From: Lumnitzera littorea
Lineage: Eukaryota; Streptophyta; Magnoliopsida; Myrtales; Combretaceae
NCBI GenBank assembly: GCA_024138015.1
Contig: JAMXBB010000010.1
Location: 76,071,541-76,135,540, forward strand
Direction: 5' to 3'
DNA length: 64,000 nucleotides
Below are positions 22,917 to 34,990 of this stretch, piece after piece. The notes under the pieces were generated by a model. That model was not told the origin of the DNA. It ran no database searches and saw only the letters and a program-made list of their open reading frames with translations. Positions within the stretch are counted from its first letter, which is position 1. The number at the start of each line of letters is the position of its first letter. A program made the translations under genes and the position numbers.

Positions 22917-24536
22917 TGATCATAACTCAAAATGCATGATTTTTCTAATTTTAAAACCTACATTTATGCATTAATTTTTGTAAAGTTTAGTTAATGTTTC
23001 ACAAATTTGAAGTTTATGCACAAAATGGACCAACTTGTGTAAAATTGCTAAAAATGCATGAAAGAATGTTGTTTTTAAATTAATTTGATGCATTTTATAT
23101 CCTACATGTAGGTGCATTGGGGCTACTAATGTCTTGGTAGCCCCCACTATTCGGTCAAGGAGGCCAATGTGAAGAGTGATGGTAAATTTGGCCTACTAAT
23201 TGATCGGTATGCCTTAAAGCATTAAAAGATGACCAATTGCTTGGACAATCAATCATTGGAGAGGCCAGCGCATGAATAGAAGCTATAGGGGTAGATTCAA
23301 CCATACTAATTGATCAATAGCTTCAGCATTGATCGATTGGTTAAAGAAACTAGGACTAGGGTTTTTTTGACTAAAATCCTAATCATCTTAAATGCTATGT
23401 TTTATTAAACAAGGAGATGACCTAGAGTTGACACTTATCTACTGATCAATCAGTAGACCTTTCCACCAATCGATCGTTAGCTTAAATCTATATATACATG
23501 CAAATGCAGCAGAAAATTCAAGTCATAATTTGGTTTTAGATATTTCTTAGTATAGATTTGTAAGCTTCTTGTTTGATTTACTATTCTATTGCTTTGTTTA
23601 TGACATTTAGTGATTGTTTTTTATGATCTTGATGCACATTATCATTAGTTTAATGAGCATCGATTAAATTTTCTTTATATAATCTCTTATTCATTTGTTC
23701 ACACAATCTTTATTCATTCATTCATGAAGTTTTCTACTATTTTCCCCTCTTTTATTACTACCATTGTTGATATTATGAGTAGCTAAGTTAGTTTTAGTAG
23801 GTTTGTGAATATATAGATGTTGTAGATAGTATATCTTGTAGTTGCGACATAGGTATGTATATTTAATTCGGATTCCGATTATTAGTATTGTATTGAGGCT
23901 TTTTGAGGTGCTTTGTAATGAAATTTGCAAAGGGTTTCCATGTGATTATGAGATTGAGAGGAGATTAGTCTTAGGAAGTGCCCTTAAGCATTATAGGGTT
24001 GCATGATTATGAGATCGAGAGGACATGAAGTGTGTAATTTCCAATTTGAGTCCTTAAGTCAGTAGAATATCAATAATGGGTTCTTACACTTATGAGATTG
24101 AGAAGAGATTAGGTGTTCCCCATCAAATTCATATTGTGTTATACAATCTTAGTGAGTTAGGACATGCTATGAAACTGAGAGGGGATTAACTCCCTAATTC
24201 CTACAACTAGATTACTTAGCTCATGACAAGAATTAAGTAATTAAGTTGATTATGTAAGGAAATGAGATCAAGAGGATATTTTCCACTACATAGTTGAGTG
24301 AGGTGCCCAACCTAAGATCGAACTCAAGTGAGTTTCATTAAAACCCAATTAAAAACGATTCCTAATATCTTAACGGCACACCTTCATTACTACTTTAGAA
24401 ACATGTTACAACCCTATGTCTTTAGAATTTGTGTTTGTTGTTAAATTTAATTCTAGTTTAATTGCATTTACTTTCAACTCACTACTTATTCGGTTAGCCT
24501 AGATTAGAGTAGCAAGTTAGAATTTGATACTTATCA
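22917..24536 (+). repeat. 5' LTR of the Athila-like element
   Basis: It starts TGATCATAACTCAAAATG and ends GATACTTATCA. It is colinear with the 3' LTR, except that 23553-24056 is missing there. It contains repeated phrases of the type ATGAGATCGAGAGGA (near 23948, 24010, 24091, 24173 and 24265), which read as a degenerate array. Confidence 0.8.
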
Positions 24537-24540
24537 ATTT

Positions 24541-24558
24541 TGGGTGCCATTGTTAGGG
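24541..24558 (+). other. Primer-binding site, tRNA-Asp type (degenerate)
   Basis: TGGGTGCCATTGTTAGGGA lies 4 bases after the LTR end. It resembles the TGGCGCCGTTGCCGGGGA class of PBS used by Athila-type elements, with mainly C-to-T and G-to-A changes. Confidence 0.65.
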
Positions 24559-25036
24559 AAAAGGTAATAGTGTTAATATTAGATGAACCAAAGACTCTAA
24601 GACTAGGCCCTAGCATAGTTTTAGTATAGTGTAGTTGATAGCTTAGTTTAATTTTCGTTGATTTTAAGTAGTTTAGTTATTAAAGTCTTGATCTTTATCT
24701 ATTTTCATACTCAATTGAGTTGATCTTGTTATTTTGTTGTTAATTTGAGCTAAATTTAGGATAAAGTTTAGAGCTTTATTGTCAAATTTATTACAAAAAT
24801 GCTGAATTTGTCCCTAATCAATTTATGTCTAGCTAGGAACCATGTTATTTACATTTTGGCATTGGAATTTACAAGCACTAGTTTGGTGGTTCTATTGGAT
24901 TTAGAAGGAGTAGAATTAAGATTTGTTGTTTTATATGCAAAGAGAAGTGAGAGATTTAATAGAGGAATTTAACCTTGAGATTAATTAAACATTTCATCGT
25001 AGACTTAGAGAAAGAAGGAGAGAGGAATTATGAGAA

Positions 25037-25991
25037 ATGGAAAACAACCAAGAACCCTTAAATGGAAATGGAAACAATAGAAATGGGAGGAATGGTAATG
25101 GAAATGGAAGTGATCGAGCTTTAGGGGAATATTTTTTACTAAATTGAATGAAGTTGCACCACCAATTACTTGGCTAACCATTCAAGAAAATAACTTTGAG
25201 CTTAAACCTACTTTGATTTAGATGGTGCAACTTAGTCAATTTGTTAGACTGTCATCCGAGGACCCATATGAACATCTTCAAAATCTTTTGCAATTGTGTA
25301 TTACAATGAAAACCAATGGGGTTTCCAATGATGCAATTTTCTTGAGATTATTTCCATTTTCATTACTAGATAAGGCTAGAAGTTGGTTGAATTCCCAATC
25401 TCCTAATTTTATCACTACATAGGATGACTTAGACCAAAAATTTCTATTTTATTTTTTTCCACTAGGTAAAACAATGAGAATGGGAAATGAGATTTCTATA
25501 TTTAGAGAATTTGATGAGGAGTCATTATGTAAGAGTTAGAAAGGCTCAAGGAGTTGTTAATAAAATGTTCCCCCACCATGGTTTAACTATATAGAGTATA
25601 GGGAATACCTTTTACAATGGTCTTGGGAATCAAATGAGAATGATGGTAGATGTCGCAGCTAGGTGGAGTGTAATGAACAAAAGTGCTAAAGATGCATATG
25701 ACATGTCTAAGAAAATGGCATCACATTCTTATGGTTGGTATTATGAAAGAACTCAACCTAGGAAGGTAGCGACTATAGTTCAATTATAGGAGATAAGTCG
25801 ACTTAAGGAACAAATTGCATCACTTATCGCTTAACTTGCTTAGAGAGAAAGAGCTAACCGAGCTAGTAACCTCAATAGTCATAAGTAGCCTTATGAGCAT
25901 TGTTGTGTATGTGGTGGAGTAAGGCATTTGAGCACAATCTATCAAGTTGGAAATTCCTTCGCTCCATCAACAGATAATCAGGAGGAATAAG
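25037..25991 (+). pseudogene. Athila-type gag remnant, N-terminal and zinc-knuckle parts
   Basis: The ATG at 25037 opens a segment rich in Asn-Gly repeats that stops at about 25146. The next frame carries the retrotransposon gag domain (25222-25422) with phrases such as E-D-P-Y-E-H-L, then F-P-F-S-L, then A-R-S-W-L-N. Frameshifted continuations run to about 25850. Near 25890-25940 there is a zinc-knuckle-like C-V-C-G-G-V-R-H. Gag would form the virus-like particle and package RNA. At least three stops or frameshifts make it non-functional. The solo LTR at 25992 interrupts the reading just after the knuckle. Confidence 0.8.
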
Positions 25992-28900
25992 TTTGAGCTT
26001 CGTATTAGGTAAATAGAAATTGAATGGGTAAATTTAGAGTATTGATGACATTAACTCAATTAACTTAAAAACTTACGAATAGGCTTGAGATATTAGGTTA
26101 GAAGATCTCGTGGACCCGAATAATAATAATAATAATAATATAGTTAAAATATTACAGTTTAATTATTTTAATTGTTATTCGCTGTAATCATGTAAAATAA
26201 ATTTCATTAGTTCGTAAACTTTTAGAGATAAAATATATATGTAATAAGATTTATAGAAGACATAAAATAACATATATGAGATATAAGTATGTGTCGTGTG
26301 TAATTTTTCAGTATGTATGTATATATACCCATATTTAGTTAAAATACCCTAATATATGCTTTTAGGCTAAAATAACTTAAGAAAATCAATAAAAAATTAC
26401 TAAAAATGATAAAAAAAAAAAAACAATCATGAGTAGTTGGAAATTGGATTTTAAGGCATATAGATTTGCCATGATAGGTGTTTAGGAATTAAGAAAAGAG
26501 AACATGCAAATAGAGTGTAATATTTAAAGGAAAATCTATGAGAAGAAGGAAAGAAAATCATTCTACATCAGCTAAACCCCTCTAAAAATCTAGAAACTCT
26601 CTCTACTGAATTATACATGCAAATTAGTGTTTAAGAAAATCCAATGGGGAATTTAAAGATTAAAGAAATAAATTAGGGAAAATTAAACACAAAATAGCTA
26701 TAATATGATCATCTGAGGGTATAGAAGGTTGGCGAGTTGTTGGAGCTTGACCACTACCACCACCAGGAGCTACAGCCATTGCTTAGCACTATTGATAAGG
26801 AGGGAGTAGCTGTTGGTAGTCGGAGGCCAACTTTCTAGTAGGTGTCCATTATTGTCTAATTTTGTAAAAATTTATAAAAATACTAAAAATGACCAGAAAA
26901 TTATGAAAAAAATTATTCTTATATATTTTTATGAATAGAATCTAAAAAAATATTAATTTTTATAAATTTGGTAGCTAATATATGTTAATTTTTAAGAAAT
27001 AAAAGAAATTGGTTGATTTTCAAAGTTGAAATAAATTGGGTAAATGATATATTTTTTATCTCAAATTTTTTCTACTAACTATCCTAAGTTAATACTAAAT
27101 TTCAATGTCAAAGTTTTTGTGATACTGTTTTTCATATTTTTATTTTATTTTTTAGCCTAATATGATGCCTAAAATAGTGTATTTAGTGGAAATAATGTGT
27201 TTCTTTTAGTAATTTCACTTAACTACTGAGTTTGAATCATATTTTGGAGTAGTTGGATTGGTTGTTGAAGTAAGAAATTATGGGAAGTGGAAGTTGTCCA
27301 TAAGTAGTAAAAAGTAGTATTTGACTATTTTGTTAAATTTGAAACAATTGATGAATTGTGATGAGATATATGAGGAATTAGGAAGAAATGAAGTTATGAA
27401 AGGTTTGTTCAAGTATTACTTGTTATTTAAAAACTAATTTCATAACTATAAATTGGAAGAAAGTTAGTAAATAAACTAATTATAAGACATTGATAAAAGG
27501 TAAAGGATTTTGGTAATAAACAATGCACAAAATTTATACTTAGAGAGTAGGTCAAAGGCAAAAATTAGTAAGTAAATGTGGAAACATGAGAAGTAAAGGA
27601 TTAGTCAAATGATGATTTTATTAGAAACTTTATGGATAATAGGGTTAGAGGATAGCTCAAAGGATATTGTAACAAGGACTTATCCTACTAAAGTTCAAAG
27701 GTTGTCTTAGAGGATAAAATCAATATAATAAATGACCCTCAAGGAGTTTAGAGGGAAACTCAAAGGATTTTTGTACTAAAGGGAATTACTATAAATATAC
27801 TTAAAACCAAACTCAGATGATTTTGGATTAAAGAAAACTACTGCAAACTACTCATATGATCGCTCAAAGGATTTGACTGATTAGGCTAATTTATAAAAAA
27901 ACATTAATTGGTTAAGAAATCATGATTTTTAAGTGAAATTAACTTATAAAATTTATAGCTAAACAACCAAAAACATATAAACAAATAATTACTATGGAAT
28001 TAAGGCTTGAAAACTAATCTATTGTGTATTTTTAGGGTAATTGAAGATCAAGGAGGCTACGGTCAAGAGTAACTACTAAAAAGTACAGGTAAGTTGAGAT
28101 CGATACTTTGTGTCATATTGGAGTATCATATTAAGATACTTAGAGAAGTATGAGTACTTGTTTATAGTTATAGTTAGATTGTTTATGCATGTACTATGTA
28201 CGTGTTTGTGATACTAATTAAAGATTGAGTGTTGAACTCCAAGTGTTGTTTTCTGCTTACATATGCATCATGTCTTGAGTGTATGAACTTAAATGCTTAC
28301 CTGATAATCTAGATTAATCTTGAATTGATTAAAGACCTAACTTGACATTCACAATAACCCAATAGGGATAGCATTTAGATTGTCATACTAAATATTGATA
28401 CTTTGATGAAGATAGTAGAAATAGTTTTTTTTCTACCTTTAGTCGAACTAAGTGATAGGAGAAAGAATCGTAGTAAGGTTGGGAACTGTGGTTCGAATGT
28501 TATCTAGGGAGGATAAGTGTCTTCATTACACAAGCTCGGATTTAGTCTAATAATGCCACATTGAAACTCCTCGAAATCCATGTTAGAGTATACGGAATTA
28601 CTTTGACTTCACAATGAACTGGTTAAATATTATAAGATGCTATATCATTTGTCTATTGCACTTGCATTTAATTAATGATTAAACAACATTATTTGCTAAT
28701 GTATTTTTATGACTCTATCTCTTCTAATTGAGCTAGTTGAGCTTACATCGCAATAGATTGTTTTGCAAGTACAGAGTAGTACCAAAAGATGCTTGAATAC
28801 AATTATTCGCAGGTTAGTTCCAATAGGTTAGAGAGTAAAGTGATGAAGTCTAATAAATGGATTGAAACTCATGAAACTTTTGTCTTTCTTTTGTAGAAGG

Positions 28901-29263
28901 ATTATAAGGTCTTCTTGGGAGGCCTTATAGTCATCACTAGCTCCCTGTTATGTTTATATATGTAATGTAGTTTTTTTTGTGAAGATGTACAGTTTCTTTT
29001 GAAAATTATAGAACTTTTGATTTATATAAGGTTATATATAAGAATGAATCTATCTACAAATATGAAAAAAAAATGTATCTTCTAAAGTGTTACTCTATAT
29101 GTTTTATATACTATAGGTGCCTAACTAATTACTTTAAAGCCAGTTGAGTTGTCGTTCACCTTATAGGGATTATACCTATGTTAGTAGCTAAAGAGAGTAG
29201 CTTCTAGTCTAGGTTGGTTTGCATAACAGGACTATTACAACTTCTTGAATTTGGGGTGTGATA
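25992..29263 (+). mobile_element. Solo LTR (copy B) of the 3.3-kb family nested in gag, TSD ATAAG
   Basis: Colinear with copy A (13192-16481). It starts TTTGAGCTTCG against TGTGAGTCTCG in copy A, and ends TTTGGGGTGTGATA. Perfect 5-bp duplications ATAAG lie at 25987-25991 and 29264-29268. The TATA-like TATTTAAA is at 26521-26528. It has no internal genes. Gag sequence resumes directly after it, which confirms insertion into the Athila-like element. A (AAT)n run at 26125-26140 is also present, shorter, in copy A. Confidence 0.9.
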
Positions 29264-29268
29264 ATAAG

Positions 29269-29640
29269 TGCAATGGGGAATTTTAATTAAGGACAAAGAA
29301 ACTATAACCTTTACTCAAACACTTATAACCCAAGTTGGAGAGATCATCCTAACTTGTTATAGGGGAGGTAACCTAGGAGGAGGATTCAATAGAGGTTTTC
29401 AAGGACCTAGATATTAAGTTAGCTAAGGCCAGTCACTACCTCTACCTCCACCAGTACATGGTACCAAGGAAGAATAAATAGAGGAATCGTTAAGGAATTT
29501 TATTCAAAGACATGATGAAAAAATGAATGCATAATAGGCTATTATTAAAGAGATGCACAATTAGCTAGTTCAATACTATGTGAACAAGCCCATAGGACAA
29601 CTACCTAGAAACATTAAGTAAAATCTAAAAGATCAAGCTA
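29269..29640 (+). pseudogene. Athila-type gag remnant, C-terminal part
   Basis: Translation gives Y-S-N-T-Y-N-P-S-W-R-D-H-P-N near 29310-29350, close to a conserved phrase in Athila-type gag C-termini, then a Gly/Arg/Phe-rich stretch (G-G-F-N-R-G-F-Q-G-P). Several stops follow. It continues the gag interrupted at 25991. Confidence 0.75.
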
Positions 29641-30026
29641 GGACATCCAATGGGAATGGCAAAGAAGCTAGTGTAAGGAAAAAAGAATTTTGTTTTAGTG
29701 GGAAGCAAGTGCTTAGAGGTGAATATTTGAGCCTGAAAGACCTTATTGAGGAACAAGATGAACCTATTAGAGTAGATTTATTTATAGAAGAAGGGTTAAT
29801 GACTATGGTAGATGTAAAATAGTTTACAGAAGAGGAGCTAATAGCTTTGAGGGGGAGGAGTCTTGATAATAGAATTGAGGAGGATCTTAATGAAGAGGAA
29901 ATTGAAGAAGAAACACCTAGTGATGATGATGTATATAATTTAGAGACAACTAGAATGAGGGAAGTTAGTGAAGACGAAGATCTAAGGGAATAAGAAATCA
30001 AAGAAGGTCCTAGCAAATGTGAAGGC

Positions 30027-30560
30027 ATGGAAATGAATGAATTTGAGAAGAACCCTAAGAAGTTTAAATCTAAACAGGAGGAAAAAGTGAGTTTAGAAGA
30101 GAAACTTAATATCGATGAGTTCAAAATTGTGAACATGGTACTTGAGGAGAAAGGTGCTAGTAATTTCCATTTTCCTTGCAAATTAGACAATCTAAAGAAA
30201 TTTATTGTACCATGTACCATATTAGATAAACTTTTCCTAATTGTGCTTTTGGATACTAGAGCATCATATTATTACATGTTTAGGGAAAACTGTGAGGGAA
30301 TTAGGATTGGAGAATTTCCTGAAGGGAAAAGCCTGTATTACATCCGAACCATTGATAGAGGTTAGACCATACCTTTAGGTGAACCCCACTTCATACTCAT
30401 TAGTGTTGGACTATGTGACTTCTTGGTTGACTTCATAGTAATGGATATGAAAGATGAGGAGCAACCCCTAGTTTTTGGGAGATTGTTCTTAGCTACTTTG
30501 AGAGCTGTATTAAACATGAAAGAGAGGGTGATATCCTAGAAAGTGTAGAAAGAAAAGTTA
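30027..30560 (+). pseudogene. Athila-type aspartic protease remnant
   Basis: The 112-residue ORF at 30027-30365 contains F-I-V-P-C-T-I, then L-L-D-T-R-A-S, where Asp (codon 30252-30254) is the catalytic residue; the usual D-L/S/T-G-A-S is altered to D-T-R-A-S. After a stop, the same frame continues with P-L-G-E-P-H, then V-D-F-I-V-M-D-M, then P-L-V-F-G-R-L-F-L-A-T, the conserved C-terminal half of this protease family. Protease would cleave the Gag-Pol polyprotein. The altered active site and the stop make it inactive. An acidic, Glu-rich linker (about 29640-30020) precedes it. Confidence 0.75.
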
Positions 30561-31260
30561 TGCTCTAAGCCAAGGAACGACTTTAGCAATTAAAGGAAGG
30601 AGAATAAAGGTTAGATCAAGAGAAAGAGTTTGAAAGTAGTCATATGAGAAAGAAGAAGAATTATGAGAAAGGAAACTCAAGTATAAGTTAGGGAATTAAA
30701 GGATTTAAGCCCTAGAAAAAAGTATGAGAACCCACCTTGAACTTGAACCAAAAAAACCAGGCTGAAGGCTTAAAAACAAGTGCTTGGCAGGAGGCAACCC
30801 AACCCATCATCTTTACTCTATCTTTTTATTTAAGTTTATGTCTAAGCATTTTCAATTTCGAGTCTTTTTAGTTATGTCTCTTTTAATGTTACACATGCAC
30901 CTATGAATAAATAAAGGAAATGATGAATCCATTGATTTAGAGATACCATCAACGAATTTTGAAGGGATTTGAGAAATTTGGAACACACCAAGAAACCAGG
31001 GGAGTTTTGCTCTAACTTTCTCTTTTACTTCCAATTGTTTGCACACAAGATATCTGAATTAAAATTAGGGATAGGAAAGTTAGACATAAATGTTGAAGTT
31101 ATCTGATTTCGAATGAGCTTTAATGATTTAATTGAATTCTTGATATGTTATCCCTTTTGTGCACCAATAAGGTAATTTCTTTCTAAGAAGTTAGATCCAT
31201 TTTCTTTTATTTCTTTGCTTTTAAATTTTGAAGTTTGTTATGATTTATAAAATCTGCATG
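30561..31260 (+). other. Post-protease Athila region; pol missing
   Basis: Only about 200 bases separate the protease end from the motif GGCAGGAGGCAACCC (30786-30800). A nearly identical phrase is typically found after pol in Athila-type elements. Reverse transcriptase, RNase H and integrase therefore appear to be deleted. The rest up to the nested insertion has no recognisable coding sequence. Confidence 0.6.
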
Positions 31261-31680
31261 AAAGATGTAGACACCTAATTTTTGCCCCCCTTTTATTTTT
31301 CAAATCAGGTTACAGGGTCCTAAATTAGAAAAAGTTCAAAAAAATAGAAAATTAAAGAAAGCCCCAAAAAATGAAGAAATTTAGAAAAAAAAAAGGAATT
31401 CTAGAAAAATATAAAAAAAATAGGAAAATAGGAAAAAGTACAAAAAAATAAGAAATTTAGAAAAAATACATAAAAAAAAGAAATTTGAAAAGTCACAAAA
31501 TAAAATAGGGTATTTAAAAAATAATAAATTTTTAGGTTGTTTAAATAGAATATAATTTTAATTTCAATTTCAATAGTTTTGAATAAAAGACTGTTAAGAC
31601 TAGGCTTAGATTTGAATCTAACTCAGGCTGGCTTGATCCATATGTACAATTAATTACATATATGAATAAGGAAAAACCAA

Positions 31681-31755
31681 TAGCTCAGCTAGATAAACAT
31701 CTGGACTTGATATTGTATATGACTTGGAGATCCTAGGTTTAATCCATGAAAGGTG
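31681..31755 (+). other. tRNA-like block inside the 5' LTR
   Basis: TAGCTCAGCTAGATAAACAT matches a tRNA D-arm/A-box region, and CCTAGGTTTAATCC resembles a T-arm/B box about 45 bases later. The 3' LTR copy (38638-38712) is closer to a tRNA (TAGCTCAGCTGGATAAGCAT). Acceptor stems are not paired, so it is a tRNA-derived (SINE-like) insert fixed in the LTR family. Confidence 0.6.
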
Positions 31756-31951
31756 CAAAATGTATCATTTATTTTCTTTTCATCGCCATGTCACAAGCTA
31801 CGTCATCGCCACGTCATTTGCTAACTCACTTCTAAGTATGGTAAACACACTCCGATACACTCTAGCACATTCATACATATGCAGCTATGTATTTGGCACC
31901 ACATATTATCCAAGTTCGTCCAATCCAAAATTGGAAGAAAATCATGACACC

Positions 31952-31960
31952 TATAAATAG
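31952..31960 (+). promoter_or_regulatory. LTR promoter TATA box
   Basis: TATAAATAG occurs at matching places in both LTRs (38929-38936 in the 3' LTR), upstream of the conserved leader with AAAACTTCGAAACACTTTAG. It is the likely RNA polymerase II promoter of the element. Confidence 0.6.
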
Positions 31961-32109
31961 AAGTCTACTCTTCATTTTCAAAATACAATAAAAACTTCGA
32001 AACACTTTAGAAAAACAAAAATTGAAGTTTCCTCTCTCTAACACAATTCCTCTCTCTCTCTCGGATAGCATTCCTTATAATGTTTTTACGAAAACCACCA
32101 CCATCGGAT

Positions 32110-32290
32110 TTCTCGAGCCGACCAAGCCAACTCCAAGCTAATCCAAGCCAAAGTGAGTCGATCCAAGCCAAAATGAGCCAACTCAAGCCAACCGAGCCAA
32201 TCCAAGCCAAAGTGAGCTTACTTAAGCCGAAGTGAGCCAACCGAGCCGATCCAAGCCGAAGTGAGCCGATCCAAGCCATTCAAGCTGACC
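32110..32290 (+). repeat. LTR minisatellite, GAGCCGATCCAAGCCGAAGT type
   Basis: A variable array of roughly 10- and 20-base units built on GAGCC(A/G)A(T)CC and AAGCC(A/G)AAGT. The 3' LTR array (about 39085-39330) has a different number and order of units, so copy number changed after insertion. Confidence 0.8.
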
Positions 32291-33224
32291 TAGTTTTTCT
32301 TTTTTATTTTTTATTTATTTATTCATTTGTTTATTTGTAAATGTTATAAATGAGAAAAAGAAAAAAAAAAGGAAGTAGTCTATTTATTTATTTTAATAGA
32401 AATAGATAGATTAAGTATAAAATAAATAAGATAATATAATAAAAATAAATAAATAGGTTAGTAAACAAAAATCGTTTTCACACTTAGAAAAATTAAGTTT
32501 TCTAAAAATAAATGAAAATAAATAAACCTTTTTTCCAAATTAGGACTATTTTAGAGTTCTCAAAAATAAAATACCAATTAGGATCCTTTAAAAGAATTTC
32601 CTTGGATAAATTAAACTGGGTAAAAACGTAAATGCGACCTTTTTTCAAAAATTAAAAGTAAACCACCCACTAAAGTTTTCTTTTATAAACAAACTACAGA
32701 AGTCTGATCTCGAATAACGGGTACGTAAGCACCCGTACGCAAGTATAGAGTAAATTAAAATATGAAAATTTTTATTTTTTCCATTTTTAGATATTTATGT
32801 AAATTAATCAATTTAATCGCATATATCATAATTAAATATTTTTTAGAAATTAAAAATAGTATATTTGAAAAGCGAAGTTAAATTCGAAAAGTTAAAAGGT
32901 GGTACCTGTTTAGAGTTTAATAAACTAGCCTCCAGACTTAAATCTTTAGGTTTCATAAAAGCCGTTTTACAAATTGGTTTTTTTTTTTTAATTGATAAAC
33001 CAGTAGCTAAATTATAAGCAATTTACCCAATTGATTATAACTTAATCCTTTTTCTCGACTCTGGTCGGGTGGCGACTCCAATCCCTTTTAAATTGAAAAA
33101 ACGATTTTCTTTAAACCCTAGTCGAAGGCTAGATTAAACGGGTAAGGGTTTAATACTGGTCGGCTTAGAGAAGACTTAATTTTATAAAAAGAACTAGGAG
33201 GATGAAAAATCAGGCTCGACAGCT

Positions 33225-33242
33225 TGACGACTCCACTGGGGA
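33225..33242 (+). other. Primer-binding site, tRNA-Arg type
   Basis: TGACGACTCCACTGGGGA begins 3 bases after the 5' LTR. The expected complement to the 3' end of a plant tRNA-Arg is TGGCGACTCCGCTGGGGA. The two differences are both G-to-A. Confidence 0.75.
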
Positions 33243-34485
33243 CCGTCAAGAGGGCTAACCACTTAAAAACATTTCAAAATTAGAATCGCTTTTCAAATTA
33301 CCCGCATTGTTTAGTTATTTATTTATTTCTTTATATATTGATTTGTTTATATATTGTTGGCTTCGTGTATATAATTGTTTTAATTAGCATATTTATTCTA
33401 TAAATAGCATGCACTGGGGCATGGGGTTTCATTTGTTGCATCAAAGATACAGGATAGATGCGGTCAGACCCAGGCTGTCTTAAGACCCTAGGAGGGAGGC
33501 CATTATGTAAGTTCTGGGCATAGTAGGGCAACCACCGTTCGGGGCCGATTAGGCCACCCCACTTAAGCTCATGTGACCAATGAAAGTGTTTTCTGAAAAC
33601 AAGTGAGGTTACAGAGCTTAAGAACCTTTTAGAACCCACCCTAATTGCATATACTTCATTCCAAACTTGAGTTAATACACTACCCTTAAGAAATTGGAGC
33701 CCTATTAATCGTTCAAGAATTTTCGCAAACAAGTTTTTGAAAATTATAGTAGGGTTGCAACTTAAGAAGTAATATATTAACCCAAGTAACCTTAGCATCT
33801 GCATATTTTCACGTTTTTTTTATCATTGCATCGATGACTGATCCTTGTCCATAAAATGAGTAGACTTAGGATGGCAGACAACTGAGTGAATGATCAGCCA
33901 AGTAATAGGCCACTGGATGCCTCTAAGTTCCGCGAACAGGTGTTGAGAGATGAAATCACCTATTTGAAAGAAAAGCTCAAGTGTTCTGAAGCTCATGACT
34001 GAGCCTTAAGGTTCGTTTTGGCATAGGTCATTGGGAATATTTATAAGATGATAGAGGACCTTAAGGCCTGTTTACGAGATTTAATGTAGGGTCTTTCTAA
34101 TTTAAGTCAAGGAGCTTATAATAAAATTCTTGAATAAAGTTTAGGTTCTCTACCTTTGTTTTTTGTATTATCGTCTTCCTTTTTCAAAAATAATAAAGCT
34201 CTCTTTAGTTCATCGTTCATCATTTTTTAAAATTCCTGTCTTTGTAAATAGTCTTCCATTTAACCACCGTTCAATCTCATTTAGAAAAATATAAACAAAA
34301 TCCATAGACTTGTAAATAGAAACTAAAAAAAAAATAAAAAATAAAAAAAACCACCATCCTTATTTGTAAATTATTTTTTGAAAATAAACTTTGCCTTTCT
34401 CTCTCTAAAAAAAATTGAAAAAAAAAAACAAAAAAAATGAAAATAAAAGTTGCTAATAACTATAAATGCTTATAGGCCTAAGGAA
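33243..34485 (+). other. Leader and coiled-coil remnant of the 9-kb element
   Basis: A 25-codon open stretch at 33928-34002 begins F-R-E-Q-V-L-R-D-E-I and ends C-S-E-A-H-D before a stop; its heptad-like charged pattern looks like a gag-type coiled coil. The rest is stop-rich. The 157-residue minus-strand ORF at 33331-33804 has no domain and is not supported. Confidence 0.4.
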
Positions 34486-34990
34486 CTAGCATAAGCTCAG
34501 GCCTTTAAGCCACTCAAGTAACCAACCCAAATACTTGGTTTTTAAACCACACAAGGTCCCTCGACCTATTAAGGAAGCCAAATACGAGCCCCTTAACCCA
34601 TTTAAACCAAGCACGAGCCTCTTAGCCCATTCAAGCCAAATACAAGTCCTTTGGCCCATTCAAGCCAAATACGAACCCCTTGAACAAACATGAGCCCTTT
34701 GGCCCACTCAAGTAGCCAACCTAAACATTTAGCTTTCAACCCATACCAAACCTAGCCCTTTATCACCATCTAATCCAAACACAAGCTACTTGGCTAACAC
34801 TAACCTTAGGCTCATTCAGGTAACTTACCCAAACACAGGCCACTTGGCTAAGCATTCAACCTAAACACTGGCTTACCCGAACACAAGCCATTAGGCTAGC
34901 TAGCCAATCTAAATATGAGCCATAGCCTATCAAGGCTGCCGACCTGAGCACAATCCTTAACTCCTAAAAGTAACTAAGCCAAGCCAAAAC
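34486..34990 (+). repeat. Degenerate ~30-bp tandem repeats
   Basis: Repeated phrases of the type CCCATTCAAGCCAAATAC plus GAGCCCCTTGG, at intervals of about 29-33 bases, best preserved around 34560-34690 and more decayed afterwards. No gene is seen. Confidence 0.6.

Larger units (their letters stand above)
31266..33221 (+). repeat. 5' LTR of the 9-kb element
   Basis: It begins TGTAGACACC and ends GGCTCGACA, 1956 bases long. It contains a tRNA-like block (31681-31755), a TATA box (TATAAATAG, 31952-31960) and a GAGCC-type minisatellite (about 32110-32290). It differs from the 3' LTR by many transitions and a few indels. Confidence 0.85.

Noticed and set aside
29633..30220. 195-residue serine-rich minus-strand ORF
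   Set aside because: It is antisense to the acidic linker and protease of the Athila-like element; Glu/Asp codons read backward give Ser/Leu/Phe.
31681..31755. True tRNA gene
   Set aside because: A and B boxes are present but the acceptor and anticodon stems do not pair. The same block sits inside both LTRs.
33331..33804. 157-residue minus-strand ORF in the leader of the 9-kb element
   Set aside because: No recognisable domain, wrong strand relative to the PBS, and it lies within a non-autonomous element.
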